DNA of 64,000 bases from VRUE01 sp963720805 (GTDB lineage Bacteria; Actinomycetota; Thermoleophilia; Solirubrobacterales; 70-9): assembly GCA_963720805.1 (NCBI GenBank), contig CAVRGT010000008.1:62001-126000 (forward strand), in the 5' to 3' direction. Positions 16,779-24,939 of the stretch are shown one piece after another (position 1 is the stretch's first letter; each line of letters opens with the position of its first letter). The position numbers and the translations under genes were made by a program. The notes below the pieces were generated by a model. The model made no database searches, was not told the origin of the DNA, and saw only the letters and a list, made by a program, of their open reading frames with translations.

Positions 16779-17664
16779 CCGAGCTGGCCCAGAACCTGAT
16801 CGACGCGCTGGCGCTGGGCAGCCTCTACGCGCTGATCGCGCTCGGCGTGACCCTGATCTACACGGTGATGGGGATGATGAACTTCGCCCACGGCGAGTTC
16901 ATCATGCTGGCCGCCTACGCGCTCTTCGTGCTTGGCCGGGCTGCCCTTCGGCGTCGCGCTCGCCGGCGCGCTGCTCAGCCGGGGTCGCGATCGCGCTGCT
17001 GGCCGAGCGGGTCGCCTTCCGGCCGGTGCGCGACGCCGACCTCTCGGCACAGCTGGTCACCTCGCTGGCGGTCGCGGCGATCCTCCAGAACATCGTCACC
17101 GCGGCGGTCGACGCGCGCGCCCAATCGGTCGCAACGCCGGCGGCTGCTCGGCGAATCGACCAGGGTCGGCGGCATCATGGTGCCGAACCTCGAGTTCCTC
17201 ACCCTGGGGCTGACGGCGGTCGTCCTCGGCGGCCTTGGGCTGGCTGCTCTACCGCACCCGGACCGGGCTGGCGATGCGGGCGGCGGCGGAGAACTTCGAG
17301 ATGGCGCGGCTGCTCGGGGTCCGCGCCGATCGGGTGATCGCGATCGCCTTCGCGATCAGCGGCGCCCTGGCCGCCACTGGTCGGGGTGCTGCTCGTGCTG
17401 CAGACCGGCCAGGTCTCGCCGACGATGGGGCTGACCCCGGTCCTGGTCGGCTTCGTCGCCGTGGTGATCGGCGGCTTCGGCCGGATCTTCGGCGCCGTGA
17501 TCGGCGGCCTGCTGCTGGGCGCCCTCTCCGCGCTGCTCGGCGCCTACCTGCCGGACGGTCTGGTGCCCTTCCGCGACGCGATCGTCTTCAGCTTGCCGGT
17601 GCTGGTCCTGATCTTCAGGCCGCACGGCCTGCTCGGCGGCGAGATCGGAAAGGCGCGGGTGTGA
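16775..17664 (+). pseudogene. livH: Branched-chain amino acid-type ABC transporter permease LivH, multiply frameshifted
   Basis: The TTG start at 16775 reads NLIDALALGSLYALIALGVT, MGMMNFAHGEFIMLAAYALF and then shifts at about 16934. It continues as FGVALAGALLS, and after a second shift (about 16980) as VAIALLAERVAFRPVRDADL. Further pieces in changing frames are LLGESTRVGGIMVPNLEFLT, LYRTRTGLAMRAAAENFEMA and SPTMGLTPVLVGFVAVVIGG, ending at 17664. The conserved LivH blocks are all present in order, so about five single-base indels are needed. The next gene starts inside the stop (GTGA). Probable substrate: an organic acid or amino acid, not identifiable. Confidence 0.8.
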
Positions 17665-18790
17665 GCGGGGCGCGGCTTCGCTCGCGCCGTCCGCTGGCCG
17701 CCTCGCTGCGGTCCCGCTGGCCGCTGGTCGGCGATGGCGGTGCTCGTCGGCGCCGGCGGCACGCCGTCCTTCCAGGGCACGGTGACCCTGATCCTCTGCA
17801 ACCTGATCATCGTCTTGCGGCCTGCAGGTCTTCATCGGCAACAGCGGCGTCTACTCCTTCGGCCAGCTCGGCTTCGCCGCGGCCGGGGCCTACATCGCGG
17901 CCCTGCTCACCCTGCCGGCGGCCATTCGCCCTGCTGCAGACGCCGGGCCTGCCCGGTTCGATCGCCGACGCCCAGCTGGGCCCGCTGAGCGCGACCCTGA
18001 TCGCGGCGGCCCTCGGCGGCCTGTTGGCGGCGATCGTCGGGCTGCCGCTGATGCGCACCTCGACCCTGGCGATCCCGATCTCGACCTTCGCCTTCCTGAT
18101 CGTCGTCTACAACGTGCTCGCCAACTGGGACCAGGTCACCGGAGGCAGCGGCGGCCTGGTCAGCATCCCGAAGACGACCAGCGTCGAGGTCGGCGGCGCT
18201 CTGGGCGGCGCGTCGGCGGTCATCGTCGCGCTCGCCTACAAGTGGTCGGCGAGCGGCTACCGGCCTGCAGGCGACCCGCGAGGACGAGGTGGCGGCGCGC
18301 TCGATCGGGGTGCGGCGTGATGCGAGAGCGGCTGATGGCCTTCGCGCCTCAGCGGCGCACTCTGTGCGGATCGGCGGCGCCCTGGCGGTGCACCAGTCCG
18401 GGGTCCTCAACCCGACCACCTTCTACTTCGGCGCGACGGTGACGACGCTGACGATGCTGGTCGTCGGCGGCGCCCGCAGCGTCTTCGGCGCGGTGATCGG
18501 GGGCGATCGCGGTCGCGGCCGTCAACGAGCTGCTGCGCGGGGTCGAGGACGGCGCCGAGCCTGTTCGGCGTGGTCTCGATCGGCGAAGCGCCCGGGCTGG
18601 CCGCGATCGGCCTCGGGCTGATCCTGCTGGCGACGATGATCGCGCTGCCGGGAGGGCTGAGCGGCGGGCGCGAGGCGGGCGAGCTCGGCTGGCTCGGCGG
18701 TGGGCGGAGCGCGCCGGCGCCGGCGCCGACGTCCCGAGACGCGCCGGGCGGCGAAGCGCGCGAGCGGTCCGCGCGGGGGCGGCGCCCTGC
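17661..18790 (+). pseudogene. livM: ABC transporter permease LivM, multiply frameshifted
   Basis: Recognisable LivM pieces in order: GLQVFIGNSGVYSFGQLGFA, TSTLAIPISTFAFLIVVYNV, NWDQVTGGSGGLVSIPKTTS, QATREDEVAARSIGV, GVLNPTTFYFGATVTTLTML and GGARSVFGAVIGG. At least six frame changes are needed (about 17735, 17825, 17925, 18265, 18320-18370, 18510). No stop separates its C-terminus from the first strand of LivG in the last frame, so the original may have been a LivM-LivG fusion. Confidence 0.75.
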
Positions 18791-19532
18791 GCGCGGCGAG
18801 GGCGTCTCGGTCGCCTTCGCCGGGCTGCGGGTGCTGCGGCGGGGTCGATCTGGAGCTCAGACACGGTGAGGTGCTCGGGCTGATCGGGCCCAACGGGGCC
18901 GGCAAGACGACTCTGGTCAACGTGCTGAGCGGCTTTCAGCGCCCCGACGCGGGGCGCGGTCTGCGCTCGACGGGGACCGAGGTGAGCGGGTCGCTCGCCG
19001 AGCCGGCTGGCGCGCGGCGGGCCTCGCGCCGCACCTTCCAGGCGGCGCTGCCCTTCCCGGGGCTGAGCGTGCCTCGAGAGCGTCGCGGTCGGCGCGATGG
19101 GCGTCGGCGTCGAGCAGGCGGCGCGGCGCTTGAGGTGGCGGGCGAAGTTCTGGAGCGGCTCGGCCTGCCGAGCGGGCCGACGCGGACCGGCCGGGCTCGC
19201 TGCCGCCGGCGGGCCAGCGCCTGCTGGGCATCGGCCGCTCGCTCGCGACCGGGCCGCGCTACCTGCTCCTGGATGAGCCCGCGGCCGGGCTAAACGAGGC
19301 GAGTGCGAGGCGCTGGTCGCGATCCTGCGCAATGCTCGAGCGAGTTCGGCTGCGGGATCCTGCTGATCGAGCACGACATGAGCGTCGTCATGGGCGCTTT
19401 GCTCGCGGGTCCAGGTGCTCGATGACGGGGCGACGATCGCGCTCGGCACCCCGGCACGAGATCCAGGCCGATCCGGCGGTGTTCGAGGCCTATCTGGGCA
19501 GCTCCTTTGCGAGGGCCGGCGGCGATGCTTGA
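18791..19532 (+). pseudogene. livG: ABC transporter ATP-binding protein LivG, frameshifted
   Basis: Walker A is intact in VLGLIGPNGAGKTTLVNVLS. Upstream GEGVSVAFAGLRVLRRG is in another frame, shifting at about 18842. Later pieces are the TFQ-type stretch RRTFQAALPFPGLSV, LLIEHDMSVVM-like sequence near 19360-19390 (split) and the end HEIQADPAVFEAYLG. The signature and Walker B regions are readable only by combining frames. Its TGA overlaps the ATG of livF. Confidence 0.7.
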
Positions 19533-20219
19533 GCTGCAGCGGCGTGCGGGTCGCCTACGGCGCGGGTCGAGGTCGTCCACGGCGTCGACTTCAGCGTCGG
19601 CGAGGGCGAGGTGGTGGGGATGATCGGGCCCAACGGCGCCGGCAAGAGCTCGATCCTGCGCGCGATCTGCGGGCTGGTGCGGCCGAGCCGGGCGGTGCGA
19701 CCTTGAGGGCCGCGAGCTGACCGGGATGGCACCGGAGGAGATCGCGCGGCTGGGGTTGGCACTGGTGCCCGAGGGCCGCCACATCTTCAAGACGCTGAGC
19801 GTGGCGGAGAACCTGGCGCTCGGTGGCGGCGACGGCGCCGAGGCGATGGAGCGGGTGCTGGCGCGCTTCCCGATCCTCGCGCGAGCGGGCCGGCCAGCGC
19901 GCCGACCGACTCTCGGGCGGCGAGCAGCAGCAGCTGGCGATCGCGCGGGCGCTGCTCGGGCGACCGAGGCTGCTGATCCTCGATGAGCCCTCGCTGGGCC
20001 TGGCGCCGAAGATGATCGATGAGGTCTATGAGCTGCTCGGGAGGCTGCGCGAGGAGGGGATGACGATGCTGCTTGGTCGAGCAGAACGCCGCGCGCACGA
20101 TCGAGTTCTGCGATCGCTGCGTGGTGCTCGGCGCCGGCAAGGTCCGGGCCGAGGGCAGCCGCGAGGAGCTGCAGCGAGATCCCGATGTCCTGCGCGCCTA
20201 CCTCGGCAGGCAGCCGTGA
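19525..20219 (+). pseudogene. livF: ABC transporter ATP-binding protein LivF, frameshifted
   Basis: The ATG at 19525 overlaps the end of livG. Pieces in order are VEVVHGVDFSVGEGEVVGMI, GPNGAGKSSILRAICGLVRP (Walker A), ELTGMAPEEIARLGLALVPE, GRHIFKTLSVAENLALGG, then LSGGEQQQLAIARALLGRP (signature) and LLILDEPSLGLAPKM (Walker B). It ends in AYLGRQP at 20219. About five indels are needed. It completes the LivHMGF set, whose binding protein is encoded on the facing strand. Confidence 0.75.
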
Positions 20220-20227
20220 ATACAATG

Positions 20228-20245
20228 GAATACCGAATTAGTCAC
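20228..20245. promoter_or_regulatory. Candidate GntR operator 2 (upstream of the Rieske gene)
   Basis: GAATACCGAATTAGTCAC, the reverse-complement form of the site before gntR with a 2-nt shorter spacer. It ends 11 bp before the Rieske ATG. An internal promoter or operator is suggested. Confidence 0.5.
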
Positions 20246-20256
20246 GAGGAGCGGTG

Positions 20257-21295
20257 ATGTTTGACGAGCGGCAAAGCGAGGCACCGAGCAGCGAGGACGT
20301 CGCGCTCGCCCTGCGCCACTGCTGGGAGCCGGTCGCCAGGCTCGAGGACCTGGCGCAGGGCCCGCAGCGAGCCGTGCTGCTCGGCGAAGCGCTCGCCGTC
20401 TTCCTCACCGCGAGCGGCAAAGCGGCAGTGGTCGCCGACCGCTGCGCCGCACCGCGGCGCCTCGCTCTCGATGGGCAAGGTCGCGGGCGACTCGATCCAG
20501 TGCCCCTACCACGGCTGGGAGTGGTCCGGCGGCGACGGCGCCTGCACCCGCATTCCCTCGCTGCCCGACCAGGCTCAGATCCCGCCGCGGGCGCGGATCC
20601 CGGCCTTCCCGGTGCGCGAACAGTGGGGCCTGGTCTGGACCGTGCTGGAGCAGCCGCTGGGCGAGCCGCCGACGCTGCCCTGGTTCGACGCCGAAGCTGG
20701 ACCTGGGGCCACGGCGAGCCGTTCGAGCTGCCGGTCGGCTTCGGGCTGATGATCGAGAATTTCCGCGACGTCTCCCACTTCGCCTTCGTCCACCAGGCCA
20801 CCCTGGGCGCGATGCCGGAGGTGATCGAGCCGCTCGAACCGGAGAGCAACGGCCTCGAGGTGATCCTGCGCCGCAAGATGGAGTGGGGCGAGGACGCCTC
20901 GGCCGTCTGGGGCGCGCTGCGAGAAATGCACTACCACGCGATCGCGCCGAACTTCATCTCAGCCCAGATCCTCACCGATGACGGCGAGCGCTGCCTGCTC
21001 CACGCCGCCCGGGCGATCAGCGCGACCGAGTCGGCCCACTACTGGATCGAGGGCGGCCTGGAGAACTTTGACGCGCAGGACCTCGAGGAGCTGATCGACT
21101 ATCGACTGGCGCATCTACACCGAGGATCTGCCGATCATCTCGGCGATCCAGCCGCCCGAGCTGCCGCTCGACCCCAACGCCGACGTCAACACCCTCGCCG
21201 ACCGCTTCACCCTGGCCTACCGCGCCGCCTTCCGCGAGTACGTCGAACGCGCCCTCAGCCGGCGCGCGGTTCCTAACCGCCGTATTCGGGAATGA
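20257..21295 (+). pseudogene. Rieske [2Fe-2S] non-heme iron oxygenase, frameshifted
   Basis: GAGGAG precedes the ATG. The Rieske site is ADRC, then HRGASLSMG and CPYHGWEWSG, with the frame changing between the first Cys and His (about 20450). A second shift near 20700 leads to FGLMIENFRDVSHFAFVHQA, the mononuclear iron site (Asn, Asp, His, His). A third near 21105 leads to IYTEDLPIISAIQPPELPLD and the stop at 21295. About 345 residues is the size of VanA-type single-subunit oxygenases. Together with the transporter and GntR this forms an uptake-and-oxidation operon for an unknown aromatic or similar acid. Its end overlaps the facing binding-protein gene by 23 bp. Confidence 0.8.
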
Positions 21296-22458
21296 AGTGG
21301 GGCTTGACTTCGGTCACCAGCTGCGGCTTGCCGCTGGCGTAGGAGTAGATCGGCCAGGTGCGGGTCGGGTAGTGGTCATCCTTGGTGTAGGTCACGTTGC
21401 CGACTGACGTCTTGTGCGGCTTTGCTTCCAGCGCCGCGGCCAGGGTGTTGCCCGTCGACGCTTTCCGTTTCCCTGATCGCGGCGAGCATCAGCTGCCCGG
21501 CGGCGTAGGTGGCCAGCAGACCGCTCGAGACGTCGGTGTTGACGCCGGCCTGTTTGAGGCTTTCGAACAGCTTCGCCGTTTCCTCGTTGGTCGGGTCATA
21601 GGCCGAGCCGTTCATGCTGGCGTAGATGTTCTTCAGGCTGGGAATGCCTTTGACCCAGAAGGTGCCGTCGAAGGCGCTGGGACCGAGGATCGGGACTTCG
21701 ATGTGGGCGGAGCGGATCTGCTTGATCGCCGCGGCACCGCCGGGCGGGTAGGAGCACATGAAGACGGCGTCGGCGTCGGAGTTGCGCAGCTCGGTGACCT
21801 GGCTCGCGACCGACTCGTCGCCGTTCTCGAAATCGACCGAGCCGGCGATCGTGCCGCCGAGGTGTTCCCAGCTCTGCTGGAAGGCCGAGCAGCCGGCCTT
21901 GCCGTAGATGATCGAGGTGTCGCGGAAGAGGAAGGGGTGCTTGATCCCCCTGTCGTGGAAGAACGTCGCGTCGGCGCTGACCTCGCTGAGCAGGCTCGGG
22001 TTCGAGCTGAAGGAGAGCCGGCCGGTCGTCGGCGGTCCGAAGCCGGGCTCGTTGACGATCGCGAAGTTGAGCTTGTCGTGTTCCTCGGCCAGCGGCGAGC
22101 CGGCCGCCGCGGTCAGTGCCTCGCCGCTGAAGAAGAGGACGTTGGCGCCCTCTTCGATCACCTTCTGAACCGCGAGCACCGCCTGCTGGGGGTCGGAGTG
22201 GGTGTCGGCCTGGACCACCCGCACCTTGTGACCGTCGATCCCACCGCGGGCGTTGGTTTCCTTGACCAGTTGTTCGACCGAGGCAAAGGTCGCATCCCAG
22301 GGCTGCAGGTAACCGGTCTTGGCGATTGCGGCGCCGATCACTATTTCCTTCGGCAGTCCCTTGGCAGGGGTGTTGCTCGAGTCGCTGCTGCTGCCGCAAC
22401 CGGCAAGCAGGATCAGCGCGAGGGCGAAGGCAAGCGAGGCGAAATGCTTGGGCAGAAT
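21273..22458 (-). pseudogene. Liv-type ABC transporter substrate-binding lipoprotein, one frameshift
   Basis: The N-terminus has a lipobox (ALALILLAGCGSSSDSS), so the mature protein is membrane-anchored. No ATG, GTG or TTG lies in frame between the upstream stop and the signal peptide; ATT at 22458 or CTG at 22455 remain, or the start codon is misread. The body (IVIGAAIAKTGYLQPWDATF, ADTHSDPQQAVLAVQKVIEE, AVFMCSYPPGGAAAIKQIRS) is a type I periplasmic binding fold of the leucine-binding family. One inserted base near 21456 shifts the end; the correct frame then reads KTSVGNVTYTKDDHYPTRTW and stops at 21273. It is the likely partner of LivHMGF. Confidence 0.8.
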
Positions 22459-22467
22459 AACTAGAGA

Positions 22468-23298
22468 TTACCTGAGCAACAACTTCCGATCGCGGCCGAC
22501 GTCGGCGATCGCGGCCAGCTCACGGTTACCGAGCTCGAAATCGAAAATATCGATGCCTTCACGAACCCGCGTCGGCGTCAGCGGCCTGATCACGGCGACG
22601 TTGCCAAGCTGCAGGTGCCAGCGCAGGACCACCTGGGCCGGAGCCTTGCCGTGGCTCTCGGCTATCCGGGCGATCGTCGAGTCGGCGAGCAGCTCCTCCT
22701 GCGCGAGCGGGCTCCAGGCCACGGTGGCGATGCCGCGGGCGGCGTGGAGGGCACATAGCTCGGCCCGCGGCATCAGCGGGTGAAGCTCGACCTGGTTGAC
22801 CGTCGGCCTGGTCCCCCCCTGTCGCTCGAGCAGCTCGAGGTCCTCGGCGCCGAAGCCGGAGACCCCGATCGTGCGCGCCGCCTCCTCGCGCTGGATCCAC
22901 TCGAGCGCCCGCCAGGTATCGGCGAGGTGCTCGGGGGCCGAGCCGGGACCCTGGACCAGGCAGAGGTCAACGTGGTCGAGGCCGAGTCGCTCGAGGCTCG
23001 CCTCGAAGGCGTCGAGCGTCGCCTGCGGGTCGGGCTGGGGGCTCGAGAGCTTGCTGGTTACGAAGTAGTCCTCGCGGGGAAGACCAGAGGTGAGGAGCGC
23101 CTCCCCCACCTCGCTCTCGTTGCCGTGCGCGGCGGCGGTATCGAAATGGCGGTAGCCGGCTTCGAGCGCCTGCTCGACCACGGCCCGAGTCTCCTCGGGT
23201 GGCACCTGAAAAAGAGTCAGGCCAAGCCGTGGGAGCTCAATGCCATCATGGAGACGAACGGTCGGAGTCTTCACCAGGGTCGTTGGCATTCTTGTCAT
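22468..23298 (-). CDS. Aldo/keto reductase family protein with altered catalytic tetrad
   Basis: A 276-residue AKR of the 2,5-diketo-gluconate reductase type. HFDTAAAHGNESEVGEAL aligns with the usual DTAxxYGNE, so the catalytic Tyr is His. VTSKL keeps the Lys. CLVQGPG replaces the usual LIHWP, so the catalytic His is Gln. NQVELHPLMPR and the cofactor region GNVAVIRPLTPTRVREGIDI are normal apart from Leu for Lys in PLT. Two of four catalytic residues differ, so reductase activity is doubtful. It precedes the binding-protein gene with overlapping signals and may belong to the same operon. Confidence 0.8.
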   Translation of the reverse strand: MTRMPTTLVKTPTVRLHDGIELPRLGLTLFQVPPEETRAVVEQALEAGYRHFDTAAAHGNESEVGEALLTSGLPREDYFVTSKLSSPQPDPQATLDAFEASLERLGLDHVDLCLVQGPGSAPEHLADTWRALEWIQREEAARTIGVSGFGAEDLELLERQGGTRPTVNQVELHPLMPRAELCALHAARGIATVAWSPLAQEELLADSTIARIAESHGKAPAQVVLRWHLQLGNVAVIRPLTPTRVREGIDIFDFELGNRELAAIADVGRDRKLLLR

Positions 23299-23319
23299 GA
23301 TAGCTACTACCCATCGTGA

Positions 23320-24078
23320 CTATTCCAAAAGCTCGTCGAGGTCCTTGCCGCTGAGCACGGACCGGGTCTTTTCGGCGACGACGTCGGAGTCCGGCCGGGC
23401 CGCGTCGTCGCGGCGCTTGATCAGCAGCCACTGGGGCTTCTCGCCGGGGCGGGTGCGCTGCAGGGCGAAGCCGCCGCGCAGCTTCTCGCCGTGGAGGACG
23501 AAGACGGCGTGGCCGCGCTCGAGCGCCTCGGGCCAGGGCACTCGGCCGCCCTGCTCGTAGCTGCCGCGGTCCCAGACGATCACGCCGCCGCCCTCGGTCG
23601 GTCCCTCGAAGTCGTTGTGGGAGAGCGCGTGGTCGGAGACCTGCACGGCGAGCCGCTTCACCGCCGGATCCATCGAGGGCCCCTTTGGCACCGCCCAGGA
23701 GCGCATCGTCCCGTCGACCTCGAGCCGCAGGTCGAAGTGACGAGCAGTGGCGGCGTGCTCCTGGACGACGAAGACGCCGGCGCTGACGCCGCGGATCGCG
23801 AACTGCTCGTGACCCTCGACCTTGACGCTCTCGCGCGCCAGCTCGGCAACCCGCGCAGCGGGCGGCCCCTCGCGCAGGAAGTCCAGCAGCGAATCGACCG
23901 CGGCCACGGGTCCCTCAGCGTGGACCAGCACCTCCCCCTCCTCCCCATTGCGCACCCAGCCCAAGACGCCCAGCTCGCGTGCCCGCGAGAGCGTCGCGTC
24001 GCGAAACCCAACCCCCTGCACCGCCCCGCGCACGGTCACCCGCACGGCGCCCGAGCCATCGTTCCCTTTCTTCGCCAC
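23320..24078 (-). CDS. Acylphosphatase - LigD-type 3'-phosphoesterase fusion protein
   Basis: About 252 residues from a GTG at 24078, which has GGGGG upstream; TTG 24105 and GTG 24102 are alternatives. Residues about 8-95 are an acylphosphatase with both catalytic residues: Arg in VQGVGFRDA and Asn in GWVRNGEEG. Residues about 105-250 match the DNA ligase D phosphoesterase domain: QEHAATARHFDLRLE (His, His, Asp, Arg), VSDHALSHNDFEG and VIVWDRGSYE. The usual HPxxY tyrosine is His here. The linker is short, so both domains belong to one protein. The phosphoesterase trims 3'-phosphates and ribonucleotides in end repair. How the acylphosphatase contributes is unknown. Confidence 0.82.
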   Translation of the reverse strand: MAKKGNDGSGAVRVTVRGAVQGVGFRDATLSRARELGVLGWVRNGEEGEVLVHAEGPVAAVDSLLDFLREGPPAARVAELARESVKVEGHEQFAIRGVSAGVFVVQEHAATARHFDLRLEVDGTMRSWAVPKGPSMDPAVKRLAVQVSDHALSHNDFEGPTEGGGVIVWDRGSYEQGGRVPWPEALERGHAVFVLHGEKLRGGFALQRTRPGEKPQWLLIKRRDDAARPDSDVVAEKTRSVLSGKDLDELLE

Positions 24079-24110
24079 GCCCCCATTGTCGCGCCCCGCC
24101 ACCAAACCCG

Positions 24111-24157
24111 TTCCGGTGCGCCTTATGCACCTCCCGGGTGCATAAGGCGCACCGGAA
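24111..24157. repeat. Family 1 palindromic repeat, copy 3 (perfect)
   Basis: Arms TTCCGGTGCGCCTTATGCAC (24111-24130) and its exact complement (24138-24157) with loop CTCCCGG. It lies between two divergently transcribed genes, so it is not acting as a terminator here. Confidence 0.9.
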
Positions 24158-24186
24158 GCCGGGTCGGCAACGTCTAGGTTGCTCTC

Positions 24187-24927
24187 ATGGCTGATGTGGT
24201 TCTGTTGCTGCTTGCTGCTTCGGGTACAGCGCTGGCCACGGGGGTCGGGGCGGTGCCGGTCTTTTACCTCGGGGAGCGGGCGGCGCAGCTGACGCCGCTG
24301 CTGCTCGGCTTCGCCGCCGGGGTGATGGGGGTCGCCTCAATCGCCGGACTGCTGATCCCCGCCGGCGAAGAAGGCTCGGCCCTGGCCGTGATCGGCGGCC
24401 TGGCCGTGGGAGCGAGCCTGCTCGGCATCGTCCGCTGGAAACTCTCGCCCCAGGCGACCTTCATGGGCCACGCCGACTCTGGCGCCCGCACCTCCGCCCT
24501 GGTCTTTTTCGTCCTCTTCGTCCACAGCCTGCCCGAGGGCTTCGCGATCGGCACCGCCTTCGCCTCCGACCGCGCCGGCCTCAGCCTCTTCGTCATCCTC
24601 GCGATCGCGATCCAGAACATCCCCGAGGGAACCAGCGTGGCGATCCCGATGGCGGCATCCGGCTTCTCGCGCAGCCGCCAGTTCTGGGCCGCGGTGCTGA
24701 CCAGCGCCCCGCAGCCGATCGGCGCCCTGATCGCCTTCCTCTTGGTCGAGCAGATCGAATCCCTGCTGCCCTTCTCCTTCGCCTTCGCCGCCGGCGCGAT
24801 GCTGGCCCTGATCGCGGTCGAGCTGCTGCCCCAGGCCTACGCGGGCCGCGCCCGACTCGGCCCGAGCGCCGGCATCGCCCTCGGCGCCGCGATCATGCTC
24901 GCGCTGAGCTTCGCCCTCGGCGTCTGA
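24187..24927 (+). CDS. ZIP family metal transporter
   Basis: A 246-residue protein with about eight membrane segments. The ZIP metal-site helices are clear: LFVHSLPEGFAIGTAFA and AIAIQNIPEGTSVAIPMA. It would import zinc or a related divalent metal. The His-rich loop is short, with only GHAD. It is convergent with an NRAMP-like gene 12 bp away, so two metal transporters share this locus. Confidence 0.85.
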   Translation: MADVVLLLLAASGTALATGVGAVPVFYLGERAAQLTPLLLGFAAGVMGVASIAGLLIPAGEEGSALAVIGGLAVGASLLGIVRWKLSPQATFMGHADSGARTSALVFFVLFVHSLPEGFAIGTAFASDRAGLSLFVILAIAIQNIPEGTSVAIPMAASGFSRSRQFWAAVLTSAPQPIGALIAFLLVEQIESLLPFSFAFAAGAMLALIAVELLPQAYAGRARLGPSAGIALGAAIMLALSFALGV

Positions 24928-24939
24928 GCGCCCGCCGAC

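Noticed and set aside
23300..23318. AGTCACGA beside GGAATAG upstream of the aldo/keto reductase, resembling part of the GntR sites
   Set aside because: Only 8 bp match without the central portion, and GGAATAG is the end of the preceding coding sequence.
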